Below are positions 18,678-28,137 of a stretch of 64,000 nt of DNA, one piece after another. The DNA is from Pseudomonas anguilliseptica (GTDB taxonomy: Bacteria > Pseudomonadota > Gammaproteobacteria > Pseudomonadales > Pseudomonadaceae), in NCBI RefSeq assembly GCF_900105355.1, contig NZ_FNSC01000001.1:1860001-1924000 (forward strand). The letters are read 5' to 3'. Each line of letters opens with the position of its first letter. Positions within the stretch are counted from its first letter, which is position 1. The notes under the pieces are model-generated. The model was not told the DNA's origin. It saw only the letters and a program-made list of their open reading frames with translations, and did not search any database. A program made the translations under genes and the position numbers.

Positions 18678-19295
18678 CTAGAAGCGCGAGCCAGGTTCCA
18701 GCAGAAAGGCAGATTCCTCCGCACTGGAAACGCGCCCGAGTATCTGATTGCGATGGGGGAAGCGGCCAAAGCGCGCAATTACGCGCTGATGGCGCTCGGC
18801 ATAATCCAGATAGCCGGCAAACAGGTCGCGTTCGGCGACTATGGCCTGCTCGCGCAACACCTGAAACAGCTGCACGGCCTGATCCTGTAGCGCCAGATCT
18901 TCGGCGTGCTCCAACACCAGATAGGTAAATACCCGCTGGATTGGTGGCAATTGCTGATCCCAGCCCTGCGCCAGCCCGTGCAGGGCCAACGGTCGAGCCA
19001 GCCGATCACCGGCAAAAGCGCGCGGGGTATCGCGAAAGACCATCCGCGGCAGCTGATCGAGCAACAGCAAGTTTGCCAGCCAGCCTTCAGGCTCGCGCTG
19101 CCAGTCTTGCAGCTGGTTGCCCAGAGCCTGCTCAACCAGCGCGCCAAACTGCTCACGGGCCTGATCGTCCTGACGGTCCTGCTTGCCGAACCACAGCGTG
19201 GTACGACTGGCAGCCACCTCGGCAGCCGTCATACCGGTGCCGCAGCCGGCCACACCAAACCACCACTCGAGTAACGGTTGCCAGGGCGCGTTCAT
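18678..19295 (-). CDS. DUF924 family protein
   Basis: 205-residue helical protein of the DUF924 (TPR-like) family, recognised from LLLLDQLPRMVFRDTPRAFAGD, YLVLEHAEDL and the C-terminal FGRFPHRNQILGR. Function is unknown. Its start is three bases from the end of fbp on the same strand, so it is probably in the fbp transcript. Confidence 0.9.
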   Translation of the reverse strand: MNAPWQPLLEWWFGVAGCGTGMTAAEVAASRTTLWFGKQDRQDDQAREQFGALVEQALGNQLQDWQREPEGWLANLLLLDQLPRMVFRDTPRAFAGDRLARPLALHGLAQGWDQQLPPIQRVFTYLVLEHAEDLALQDQAVQLFQVLREQAIVAERDLFAGYLDYAERHQRVIARFGRFPHRNQILGRVSSAEESAFLLEPGSRF

Positions 19296-19298
19296 CGC

Positions 19299-20306
19299 TT
19301 ACTCGCGGTGATAGGCGCTGATGCGCAGTACTTCTTCCTTGGAGCCAAGGAAGACTGCGACGCGCTGGTGCAGGGAAGTCGGCTGAATATCGAGAATGCG
19401 CTGAGTGCCATTGGTGGCCACACCGCCAGCCTGCTCGATAATCATCGACATCGGGTTGGCTTCGTACATCAGACGCAGCTTGCCCGGTTTCTCAGGCTCA
19501 CGGCTGTCGCGCGGGTACATGAACACGCCGCCACGGGTGAGAATGCGATGCACATCGGCCACCATCGAGGCGATCCAGCGCATGTTGTAGTTCTTACCCA
19601 GCGGGCCTTCTTCGCCCGCCAGCAACTCGCTGACATAGCGCTGTACCGGCGCTTCCCAGTGACGCTGGTTGGACATGTTGATGGCGAATTCCTTGGTCGA
19701 CTCCGGCACCTTGATGTTGTCGTGGGTCAGCACGAAGCTGCCCAGCTCGCGGTCCAGGGTAAAGCCCTTGACGCCATCACCGAGGGTCAGCAGCAGCATG
19801 GTCTGCGGGCCGTAGATTGCATAACCGGCAGCCACCTGCTCGGTGCCTGGCTGGAGGAAGGCTTCCTCACCCAGATCGCCTTCATCACCATTGCGATCCG
19901 GGCAACGCAGTACCGAGAAGATGGTGCCGACCGAGACGTTGACATCAATGTTGCTGGAGCCGTCCAGCGGGTCGAAAACCAGCAGGTAGGCACCTTTCGG
20001 GTACTTGCCGGGAATCTGGTAGGCATTGTCCATTTCTTCGGACGCCATACCGGCCAGGTGACCGCCCCACTCGTTGGCTTCCAACAGGATTTCGTTGGAA
20101 ATCACGTCGAGCTTCTTCTGCACCTCGCCCTGCACGTTCTCGGTGCCCATGCTGCCCAGCACGCTGCCCAGTGCGCCCTTGGATACCTGATGGCTGATCT
20201 CCTTACAGGCCCGTGCGACCACTTCGATAAGGAAACGCAGATCGGCCGGGGTGTGGTTGCAGCGGGTCTGCTCGATCAGGTAGCGGCTGAGGGTAACGCG
20301 GGACAT
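19299..20306 (-). CDS. fbp: Class 1 fructose-1,6-bisphosphatase
   Basis: 335-residue gluconeogenic enzyme. The metal site [12 protein letters not shown], the [14 protein letters not shown] segment and the C-terminal [10 protein letters not shown] are all present, and length fits the family. It hydrolyses fructose-1,6-bisphosphate in the cytoplasm. The upstream 92 bases separate it from the diguanylate cyclase remnant, which is read in the same direction. Confidence 0.96.
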   Translation of the reverse strand: MSRVTLSRYLIEQTRCNHTPADLRFLIEVVARACKEISHQVSKGALGSVLGSMGTENVQGEVQKKLDVISNEILLEANEWGGHLAGMASEEMDNAYQIPGKYPKGAYLLVFDPLDGSSNIDVNVSVGTIFSVLRCPDRNGDEGDLGEEAFLQPGTEQVAAGYAIYGPQTMLLLTLGDGVKGFTLDRELGSFVLTHDNIKVPESTKEFAINMSNQRHWEAPVQRYVSELLAGEEGPLGKNYNMRWIASMVADVHRILTRGGVFMYPRDSREPEKPGKLRLMYEANPMSMIIEQAGGVATNGTQRILDIQPTSLHQRVAVFLGSKEEVLRISAYHRE

Positions 20307-20398
20307 GGATGGCTCCGGGAAGGAAGAAAAATCGCGCGCAGTTTACCCTTTTAGCGGGGAAAGCGCTTTAGCACTGGATGGAAGGAGTTGCCGGCCCC

Positions 20399-21373
20399 TC
20401 AAGCCAGACTGCAGACCCTATTGCGCCCCGCATGTTTGGCTTGATAGAGCGCAGCATCGGCCACCTGCAGCAGCTCATCGAGTACCAAGCCCTGATCTGG
20501 CCACAGCGCCAGGCCCGCAGACAGTGTCACATAGCGTGCGCCGCCACGGGTCGGCAGAGGGTGTGCGGCCAGTTCGCGGCAGATGGTTTCCAGACGCGCA
20601 CGCGCCTCAGGGGCATCGGCGCGCGGCAGGATCAACAGGAACTCTTCACCACCGATGCGGAATACCGCGTCCGAACTGCGCAAATTCTCCAGCAGGTGCT
20701 GGGCCACGCCCTTGAGCACATCGTCGCCCTCCAGATGGCCATATTCATCGTTGAGCTGCTTGAAATGATCCAGGTCAATCAGCGCCAGGGAAATCGGCGT
20801 GCGCTCGCGCTGCGCCACGGCCAGCTCACGGGCAAAGAATTCGTCCAGATAACGCCGGTTGTACAGCCCAGTCAGCGGGTCACATAGCGCCTGCTCCTGC
20901 AGCTTCTCATGCAGCGTGGTGATGGTGCGCAGGCGCTCCTCACTCAGGGCCAGGGCTTCGGCCAGCTTCAGTTCGCTGAGATGACGCTGAGTGACATCAC
21001 GCAGGTAAAGCATCTGCCCGAGCACCAGGGTGCCGCGATGGGTTACCCGTTCAATGGCACGGATGCGCACCTCGAAATATCGCGCCGAGTTGGCCAGGGT
21101 CAGCAGGCGCTCATGCTCGCCCTGAACCTGCTGGCTCAGCAGCTGCTGCAAATCCGCGCCGAGAATCGGCCAGTCGGCCAGCTGCCGGCCCTGCCAACCA
21201 CTGCGTAACCCCGCCAGTTTCAATGCGGCCGGGTTCGCTTCGATCACTCGCAACTGTGCATCGACCACCAGCACCGGATCGAGCAAGGCATCCAGTAGCA
21301 GATGGCGGGCCACCGGCAGCAGGTCAAACAAGCGCACACCAACAATCAGCCAGGCAAAGGCCACCAGAGTAAA
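20399..21373 (-). pseudogene. Membrane diguanylate cyclase, N-terminus removed by an IS element
   Basis: What remains is one membrane segment (LVAFAWLIVGVRLFDLL), typical of the end of a 7TM sensor domain, a PAS domain (about residues 35-145) and an intact GGDEF domain. The active site reads GGEEF and is preceded at the right distance by RSSD, an RxxD inhibitory site. The frame runs into the IS at 21374, so roughly 200 N-terminal residues are missing. A fused frame from ATG 21397 inside the IS keeps PAS-GGDEF whole and might be expressed. Confidence 0.85.
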
Positions 21374-22565
21374 GGATCCTCTGAAGTAGCCATGCATTTC
21401 TGGCTGACGTCAGCCTCTGCTGATTTCGAAAGTGATAAATCGATCAAAAACGATCAGATTACCGGCTCATTTCTGTGTTTTTAGCCGCCGCGAGCACCTC
21501 GCGGCAGCCATTTCCAGCATTACGGGCGCACCTCTCCTGCATTCGTCAGTAAATGTCGGCGCGCCATCCACAGATTTGACAGCGCGAATAAAGTCACCAG
21601 TTGCGCCGTGTTTTTGACCAGGCCACGGAAGCGCGTCTTCACATAACCGAACTGACGCTTGATCACCCGAAACGGATGCTCGACCTTGGCTCGCACTTGG
21701 GCCTTGGCCTTCTCGATTTTGCGCTTGGCTTTGTACAGCGCGCTGCGCTTACCGAGTTTCTTGTAAGTGCTACGCCGTGCTGCAACCTGCCAGATCACTT
21801 GACGGCCCTCATGCTCGGGGCGCTTCTCGACACCGGTATATCCGGCATCGGCCCCCACCATGTTTTCCTCGCCGTGCAGCAGCTTATCGACCTGGGTGAC
21901 ATCCGCCACGTTGGCGGCAGTACCCACCACGCTGTGCACCAAGCCAGACTCGTCATCCACCCCGATGTGCGCCTTCATGCCGAAGTAATACTGATTGCCT
22001 TTCTTGGTTGAGTGCATCTCAGGGTCACGCTTACCGTTCTTGTTCTTGGTTGAACTCGGCGCGTTGATCAGCGTGGCATCGACGATGGTGCCTTGGCGCA
22101 GCGACAAACCACGGTCACCCAGGTAGCCATTGATCACGGCCAGGATGCCGGCAGCCAGTTCGTGTTTTTCCAGCAAGCGGCGGAAGTTGAGGATGGTGGT
22201 TTCGTCAGGAATGCGCTCCAGAGTCAGCCCGGCAAACTGGCGTAGGATGGTGGTCTCGTACAGCGCCTCTTCCATCGCCGGATCGCTGTAACCGAACCAG
22301 TTTTGCATCAGATGCACTCGCAGCATCGCCATCAGCGGATAGGACGGTCGGCCGCCTTCACCCTTTGGATAATGCGGCTCGATCAAAGCGATCAACCCTT
22401 TCCATGGCACTACCCGATCCATCTCGATCAGGAACAATTCTTTGCGGGTCTGCTTGCGCTTGCCGGCGTACTCGGCGTCGGCGAAGGTCATCTGCTTCAT
22501 CGGAAAACTCGGCGGGTGGAGTGCGGATATTTTGCCAAAATCAGGAAGTCTTTTTCAGACCATCC
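21374..22565 (-). mobile_element. IS5-group insertion sequence, left copy
   Basis: A 1192-base element with imperfect terminal repeats: GGATGGTCTGAA at the transposase 5' side and GGATCCTCTGAA at the other. Its length equals the right copy at 39318-40509, which is inverted and differs by at least one base. In element orientation the flanks are CTAA (5') and TTTA (3'), which do not match, so there is no clean target duplication. It joins a cut diguanylate cyclase gene to a start-less alg8. Confidence 0.92.
21520..22500 (-). CDS. IS5-family transposase
   Basis: 326-residue DDE transposase of the IS5 group, recognised from FADAEYAGKRKQTRKE, the INAPSSTKNKNGKRDPEMH block and the C-terminal VEHPFRVIKRQFGY. 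The catalytic residues are Asp141 (IVDATLI), Asp218 (ADAGYTG) and Glu274 (VEHPFR). This copy has Ala217 beside the second Asp, as in the family; the right copy has Gly. Confidence 0.95.
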   Translation of the reverse strand: MKQMTFADAEYAGKRKQTRKELFLIEMDRVVPWKGLIALIEPHYPKGEGGRPSYPLMAMLRVHLMQNWFGYSDPAMEEALYETTILRQFAGLTLERIPDETTILNFRRLLEKHELAAGILAVINGYLGDRGLSLRQGTIVDATLINAPSSTKNKNGKRDPEMHSTKKGNQYYFGMKAHIGVDDESGLVHSVVGTAANVADVTQVDKLLHGEENMVGADAGYTGVEKRPEHEGRQVIWQVAARRSTYKKLGKRSALYKAKRKIEKAKAQVRAKVEHPFRVIKRQFGYVKTRFRGLVKNTAQLVTLFALSNLWMARRHLLTNAGEVRP

Positions 22566-24085
22566 TTAGGTTTTTTGTAGGGGCACTGAAGTGGGTCGAG
22601 ACTTCGCCAGCGTTCGGCAAGCTGTGCGGCTGGGCCTGCCTGATCGCACTCGCCTCTGAGATGATCGACTCGAGCTACCTGGACCCGTCGCATCAGAAAT
22701 TCATCTTTCTGATCGGCGCCCTAGGCATGTGGCGTTATGGCAATGCGGCAATCCACTACACACGCGGCATGTACTTCCTGCACTGGCGCTTTCCACGCAT
22801 GCGCAAAGCAGTAGAACGCATGGGCGCTGCGGCGCTGCCTGAGCACATGTTCATGGTCGTCACCAGTTTCCGTATCCCGACGCACACCACCTACAAGGTC
22901 TATCAGTAGGTGTTTCAGGAAGTTCAGCGCCTGCAGGTGCCGTGCACGGTCATCGCCTCGATCGTGGAGAAAGGCGACGAGAATTTCATCAAAGACATCA
23001 TGCGTCAGGAAGTACGCGGGCGCGATGACATCAAGCTGATCATCGTGCGGGCACGCGGCACCGGCAAACGTGACGGCCTGGCCCATGCCTTCCGCGCCCT
23101 GTCGCGGCAGATGCCGCTGGAAAACGCAGTCGTCGGCGTGGTCGACGGCGACACCATGATGCTGCCAGGCTGTGTCGAGCGCGCAGTGACCATGTTTGCC
23201 TACCTGCCTAGCGTCGGCGGCCTTACCACCAATGAGTTCTGCGAGGTGGAAGGCAGCAAGCTGATGCAGGAGTGGCACACCATGCGCTTCGTCCAGCGGC
23301 ACATCAACATGTGCTCAATGGCGCTCTCCAAACGCGTACTGACCATGACCGGGCGCTTGTCATTTTTCCGTGCCAGTGTGATGACCGACCCCGAGTTCAT
23401 CAAAGATGTAGAGGCCGACTTTCTCGATCACTGGCGCCTGGGACGCTTTCAGTTCCTTACCGGCGATGACAAATCCTCCTGGTTCAGCCTGATGCGTGCC
23501 GGCTGGGACACTTTTTACGTGCCTGACAGCCACACCCTGACGGTCGAGCATCCACCAGACAGCAGCTTCCTGCGCGCAACACGCCAACTGATGTACCGCT
23601 GGTATGGCAACTCGCTGCGGCAGAATTTTCGCATCACCAAATTACTGGGTATGGAGCGCCTCGGCCTATTCACCATGTACGTGCTCTACGACCAACGGGT
23701 GTCCATGTGGACCTGCCTGATGGGGTTGAGCGCATCAATCGTCGCCGGCCTGCTGTTCGGTATCCAGTACCTGCTGCTGTACCTGTTCTGGGTGTTGCTG
23801 TCGCGCACCCTGGTGACCCTGCTGTTCTTCTTCAGCAAGCACCCGGTGGACCCGATTTACCCCTTCGTTCTGTATTACAACCAGATCGTCGGCTCGGTGA
23901 TGAAGGTTTACACCATGTTCCACATGGACCGGCAGAGCTGGACCCGGCAAAAAACCACACTCAGCAACGGCAGCGTCAGTTTCGATGCAGCCCTTAACCG
24001 ATGGACCTCGAAGGCGATGCTGCTGTCCTCAATCGCCATCTTCTTCGGGGTCATTTCGGTCCTGCTAGATATCACGCAACCTTAA
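22566..24085 (+). pseudogene. alg8: Alginate polymerase Alg8 homologue, start lost and in-frame TAG
   Basis: Family GT2 membrane glycosyltransferase, the polymerising subunit of alginate-type synthases. The coding frame emerges directly from the IS end (FFVGALKWVETSP) without a native start codon. After KVYQ a TAG at 22907-22909 interrupts it, and the same frame continues to 24085. Conserved parts remain: [14 protein letters not shown], the VVDGD metal motif, [35 protein letters not shown] (QxxRW-like) and C-terminal membrane helices. Two independent lesions make function unlikely unless the stop is read through or is an error. Confidence 0.88.
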
Positions 24086-24102
24086 GTAAAGGCGCGAATG
24101 CT

Positions 24103-25248
24103 ATGAGTAGCACCACTGTCTTACCTGGAAATGTTGTTCACGAAGCGATTGATGAACGTCAGTTCGTGCGCACCAAAATACCGGCTCGCATTACCCTCGA
24201 AGGCAATGGCCTGAAAGGCCTGGAATGCGAAATACAGGATATTTCCCTGGGCGGCCTGGGCCTGCTGATCGAACAGCCAATGAAGCTCGGCAGCCTGTTC
24301 ACCGCGTCAATCCAGCTGAAGCTGAACAAGATCGATCTGAACATCGACACCAAGGTGAAGATCGTTTCACAACGCGGCCAGGAAGTCGGAGCCGAGTTCA
24401 TTGAGCTGGATCGGCAGAAGCGCGACATTTTGCGCTACATCATTTCAGCCTATATGTCCGGCGAGATTGCCGACATAAACGGTCTGTTCAACGTGATGCA
24501 GCGTGAAAACTACATCAAGGAACGCAAGACCAAACACGCCAGCGCGCGTACCCCAGCAGACCGTTTGAAAGCGGCACTGGGCACTCTGCTGTTCCTCAGT
24601 GCCGGCCTGGCAGCACTCAGCCTGATTCTCTACAAGAGCTATCTGCTGTTCTTCCATATGCCTGCAGCACAAGCCGTGGTCAGCGCCAATGCTTACATCG
24701 TGAGCATGCCGGAGAACGGCAACCTCAAATACCTGATTAACGCCGAGCAAACCAGCGTTACCAGCGGCCAGCCGCTGGCCAGTGTTTCCACCCAACTGGC
24801 CAGCAGCCTGACCAGCCCAGCCGATGTTGCGGCACTGGCCGACCTGTCGGCACCGGACGTGGCGGCACTGCTCGGCCGCGTCACGGTGGAAACCGTGATC
24901 GCCAGCCCGTGCAATTGCACCCTGTATTTCCCCAAGCTGCGCCTGGATGGCTTTGCCTACAAGCAGGACGCGTTGATGCATCTGCTGCCGCAGGATCAGC
25001 CGCTGCATATCAAGGCCAGCGTGCCCTTCGAGAAGATGGACAAGCTGGAGCGCGTGCACTCGGTTGAGCTACGCGTACTGGGTAGCCACGACAGCATCGC
25101 CGGGGAAATCGTGGCCAGCCGCCTGGACGAGGTCAACCAGATGGTCGAACTGACCATCAAACCGGAAAGCGAGCTGCCACTCAGTGCCTATCAGCTGCCG
25201 GCAGCTGTCGACTTCGGGCTCGGCCTACCCCTGCGCTGGACATTCTGA
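24103..25248 (+). CDS. alg44: Alginate co-polymerase Alg44 homologue with PilZ domain
   Basis: 381-residue inner-membrane protein. An N-terminal PilZ domain shows the c-di-GMP ligands RQFVR (Arg19, Arg23) and DISLGG (Asp46, Ser48), so c-di-GMP control is expected. One membrane helix follows (LGTLLFLSAGLAALSLILY, about residues 161-179) and then a periplasmic HlyD-like domain. ATG 24103 is 17 bases after the alg8 stop. It would form the synthase with Alg8, which is broken here. Confidence 0.88.
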   Translation: MSSTTVLPGNVVHEAIDERQFVRTKIPARITLEGNGLKGLECEIQDISLGGLGLLIEQPMKLGSLFTASIQLKLNKIDLNIDTKVKIVSQRGQEVGAEFIELDRQKRDILRYIISAYMSGEIADINGLFNVMQRENYIKERKTKHASARTPADRLKAALGTLLFLSAGLAALSLILYKSYLLFFHMPAAQAVVSANAYIVSMPENGNLKYLINAEQTSVTSGQPLASVSTQLASSLTSPADVAALADLSAPDVAALLGRVTVETVIASPCNCTLYFPKLRLDGFAYKQDALMHLLPQDQPLHIKASVPFEKMDKLERVHSVELRVLGSHDSIAGEIVASRLDEVNQMVELTIKPESELPLSAYQLPAAVDFGLGLPLRWTF

Positions 25249-25256
25249 GGTTGCCC

Positions 25257-26717
25257 ATGCAGGTCAGATACCTCATTTGCACCGCCGCCCTGACGCTGTC
25301 ACTGAGTGGCGGCGTGCAAGCAGCCCGCAGCCTTGAGCAAGTTCGCTATGCGCTATTCCAGGACAGCCAGGCGCAGGTCGAAGAAGACCTGCGTCATCTG
25401 GCAGAGCGTGGCGACCTGGGCGCCACACGCTTGCTTGGCGAGGTGCTGATCGGCCGCAGCCCGAGCAATGCAGCGCAAGCCATCAGGCTGTTCAAGCAGG
25501 CATTTGCCGACGGCCGCGGTGATATCGGCGCATTGATCCCGCTGGCACGCCTGGTGGACTACAAGCCACGCTTACGCGAGGCCAATCGGGACTATATCCG
25601 CCAAGCGCTTGAGCGCTTCGCTACAGGTCGTGACTTTATTGCTGTTGATACGCGCCTCGAAGTGTTCCTGGTCTACCCCAAGCTGTTTCAGCAGGCTGAG
25701 GTCGCACGGCTGATTGAGCTGTATGACCGCGCTTGCCTGATCTACTGCCACGCCCCCCTCTATCGCGCGGTTGCGGCGGTGCATAACGGTGATCGGACGA
25801 ATGCCGATAAGTGGTTCAAGCAGGCCATTGAAAGCGATACCCGCGCGGTGTATCGCTACTACGAATTCCTCGGGGAAGAACGCAATGCGCGCTTTCGCGC
25901 TTTCGCCAGCGAATTGAGTCCGCGCATGCAGGCGCTACCGGTTGATCTGGTGCACCGCATTGGCCAACAGCTGACCAACGTGCGTAACTCCGAAATCAGC
26001 GCCTACAACAACAGCCGCCCGCAGAACCGTGCGGATACACCCGAGGAAGTGAAAGCTCGCGACCTCAAGGCGCAGGCACACGCCAGCCTGGTCGAACAAC
26101 TCGACCGTGAAGTCCTGCAATGGCTGGACAATGCCATTGAGCGCGACTTCGGCCCGGCCATGCTGAGCAAAGCCGGCTTCCTGATGACCGCCCCGGACCG
26201 CTATGGCCCTGAGCCGGTCGAAGCCCTGATCCAGCGTTTGGAGCAACGCCAGGGCGAAAACCTGACCCTGAGCATGGCCGAGCGGGAGCAACCGATCACC
26301 CCGCAGCGCATAAAAGCCTTGCGCGCCAGTTTTCATCTGGTGCTATGGCGCACGCTCGACCCACTGTTGAGCCAACGCCTGATTGCCGAGCTACAGGCCG
26401 AACACTACGAAGAAGCCGTGCTGCTCGAAGGTGACCTGTACAGCCAGGGCGGGCTGGACGAGCCCGACCAGGACCGCGCCCTGGCGCTGTACATGCAGGA
26501 AGCACAAAAAGGCTCCGTCAACGCCCTGCTACGCATCGCCCGGCTGTACACCTACGGCCGCGCCATTTGTCGCGATAACGCCAAGGCCTACACCTTCGCC
26601 TATGCCGCCCACGAGCTGGGTGACCAACGTGCCACAGACCTGATGCTGGCCCTGCAAACGCGCATCACCCCGCTGCAGCGCGATGTAGCCACTGCCGACG
26701 GCAATCGCCTTATCTAG
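25257..26717 (+). CDS. algK: AlgK-like periplasmic TPR/Sel1 protein without lipobox
   Basis: 486 residues: a cleavable signal peptide (MQVRYLICTAALTLSLSGGVQA) followed by many Sel1/TPR helical repeats, with the last (ALLRIARLYTYGRAICRDNAKAYTFAYAAHELGD) most typical. AlgK normally is an outer-membrane lipoprotein that guides the AlgE porin. Here the signal lacks a Cys at the cleavage site, so lipid anchoring is not predicted. ATG 25257 is chosen over the TTG at 25251. Identity rests partly on position between alg44 and algE. Confidence 0.8.
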   Translation: MQVRYLICTAALTLSLSGGVQAARSLEQVRYALFQDSQAQVEEDLRHLAERGDLGATRLLGEVLIGRSPSNAAQAIRLFKQAFADGRGDIGALIPLARLVDYKPRLREANRDYIRQALERFATGRDFIAVDTRLEVFLVYPKLFQQAEVARLIELYDRACLIYCHAPLYRAVAAVHNGDRTNADKWFKQAIESDTRAVYRYYEFLGEERNARFRAFASELSPRMQALPVDLVHRIGQQLTNVRNSEISAYNNSRPQNRADTPEEVKARDLKAQAHASLVEQLDREVLQWLDNAIERDFGPAMLSKAGFLMTAPDRYGPEPVEALIQRLEQRQGENLTLSMAEREQPITPQRIKALRASFHLVLWRTLDPLLSQRLIAELQAEHYEEAVLLEGDLYSQGGLDEPDQDRALALYMQEAQKGSVNALLRIARLYTYGRAICRDNAKAYTFAYAAHELGDQRATDLMLALQTRITPLQRDVATADGNRLI

Positions 26718-26728
26718 GACTCAGCACT

Positions 26729-28120
26729 GTGAGACTCAACATCACTTTCGGCCCCGTGACACTGGCGCTTGCCTGCCTACCGCTGGCCACGCTGCATGCC
26801 GAAGAAGCCGCCGCACCCACGCCAGAGCTGGAGCCCGTTACTTCGCTGGTGACCCACAAACTGTTCCTGCGCAGCGGCTACGGCCCTGACGAAACGCGCC
26901 TGGGCGAAGATCGCCGCAGCTTCTTCAGCCTGCGTTATGAACCCTCCTACCGCTGGTACTCGCCCGAACAACGCTGGGCGAAGTGGGAAGCGTTCGGCCG
27001 TTTGTGGCTGAACTACGACACCGACCCGAATGCACTACAGGACACCGAGGGCAACAGTGACAGCCAGTCGAGCCGGCGCCACGCCTATGCCGAAGCTCGC
27101 GAATTCTATGTGCGGCGTAACCTGTTGGGCGACGATCCGCGCTTCTCGCTGACCTTTGGCCGTCAGCGCTTCAGTGATCGCTTTGGCATCTGGTGGGACG
27201 ACAGCCTGGAAGCCCTGCGCCTGGACTACAACGACACTTTCGCCAGTGGTTTTGTCGCGGTTGGCGAAAAATTCTACTACTACAATTCGGACGACAACCG
27301 ACTCGACCCGCGCGACAAGAAGATTCGCTATCTGATGGCCGAGTACGCCTGGCGCTGGCATGCCGACCATTGGCTCGGCGCTCGCCTGCTGCACGAAGAT
27401 GATTACTCGGGCAGCTCCCGGGATGATCGCCAGGACTTCGACGGCCTGCGCTACGGCGTATTTCTACGCGGCGATACCCGCCAGCTGACGCCCCTGATCA
27501 GCGATTACCACCTGGAAGTTGCCGCACTCGACGGCGACCTGGAAACCACGCAAAGCAATGGCCTGCGCGAGAGCGGCGACAAACAAGGCTGGGCCGTAGT
27601 GGGTGACATCGACAAGCGCTTTGACACTCTGCCGTGGACCCCTCGGGTTGCCCTCACAGCAGGCATCACTGATCGTCCGGATGACAGCGGCAACGATGGG
27701 TTCAACCTCAATCGCATTCAATCCGATCGGCGCAATGATCCGCTCAGCTACAGCAGCCGCCTGGTCAGTAATCTGGTCGGGGTCAACCTGAGCAACCTGG
27801 CGTTCTATGGCGTGGCGCTGGAAACCCAGCCTACTGACCGTACCGCGCTGGATTTCCGCCTGAGTGACCTACGCCTGCGCAACAGCACCGCCCAGCTGCC
27901 TCTGCGCACCACCACCGAAGGCGAGGTCCGCGATACGCGCTCTTCCCACCTGGGCCAGGCACTGGACATCAACCATTACTGGCGCATGTTCCCGCTGGCC
28001 TATGACGGCAAGCGCGTGCAACTCAACACCCTGACCAGCCTGAGTTACTTCAGGGCCGGCAGTGCGCTGGAGATCGGTGACGACTACCAGCTGACCATTG
28101 GCGTCACCTTGAGCTACTGA
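26729..28120 (+). CDS. algE: Alginate export porin AlgE homologue
   Basis: 463-residue predicted 18-stranded outer-membrane beta barrel with a signal peptide ending near HAEEA. It carries the AlgE-type start LFLRSGYGPDETRLGEDRR, FGRQRFSDRFGIWWDDSLEALRLDY and a terminal aromatic residue (SY). It begins with GTG at 26729, 11 bases after algK. It should export the polymer through the outer membrane, with AlgK. Confidence 0.92.
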   Translation: MRLNITFGPVTLALACLPLATLHAEEAAAPTPELEPVTSLVTHKLFLRSGYGPDETRLGEDRRSFFSLRYEPSYRWYSPEQRWAKWEAFGRLWLNYDTDPNALQDTEGNSDSQSSRRHAYAEAREFYVRRNLLGDDPRFSLTFGRQRFSDRFGIWWDDSLEALRLDYNDTFASGFVAVGEKFYYYNSDDNRLDPRDKKIRYLMAEYAWRWHADHWLGARLLHEDDYSGSSRDDRQDFDGLRYGVFLRGDTRQLTPLISDYHLEVAALDGDLETTQSNGLRESGDKQGWAVVGDIDKRFDTLPWTPRVALTAGITDRPDDSGNDGFNLNRIQSDRRNDPLSYSSRLVSNLVGVNLSNLAFYGVALETQPTDRTALDFRLSDLRLRNSTAQLPLRTTTEGEVRDTRSSHLGQALDINHYWRMFPLAYDGKRVQLNTLTSLSYFRAGSALEIGDDYQLTIGVTLSY

Positions 28121-28137
28121 CCGAGAGAAGCGCCAGC

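Noticed and set aside
22442..22909. Fusion protein starting in the IS and running into alg8
   Set aside because: The first 40 residues are an antisense reading of the IS and the frame ends at the TAG, so a working product is unlikely.
22907..22909. Recoding of TAG in alg8 as a programmed readthrough
   Set aside because: No structure or context beside the codon suggests recoding, and the gene also lacks its start; plain mutation is simpler.
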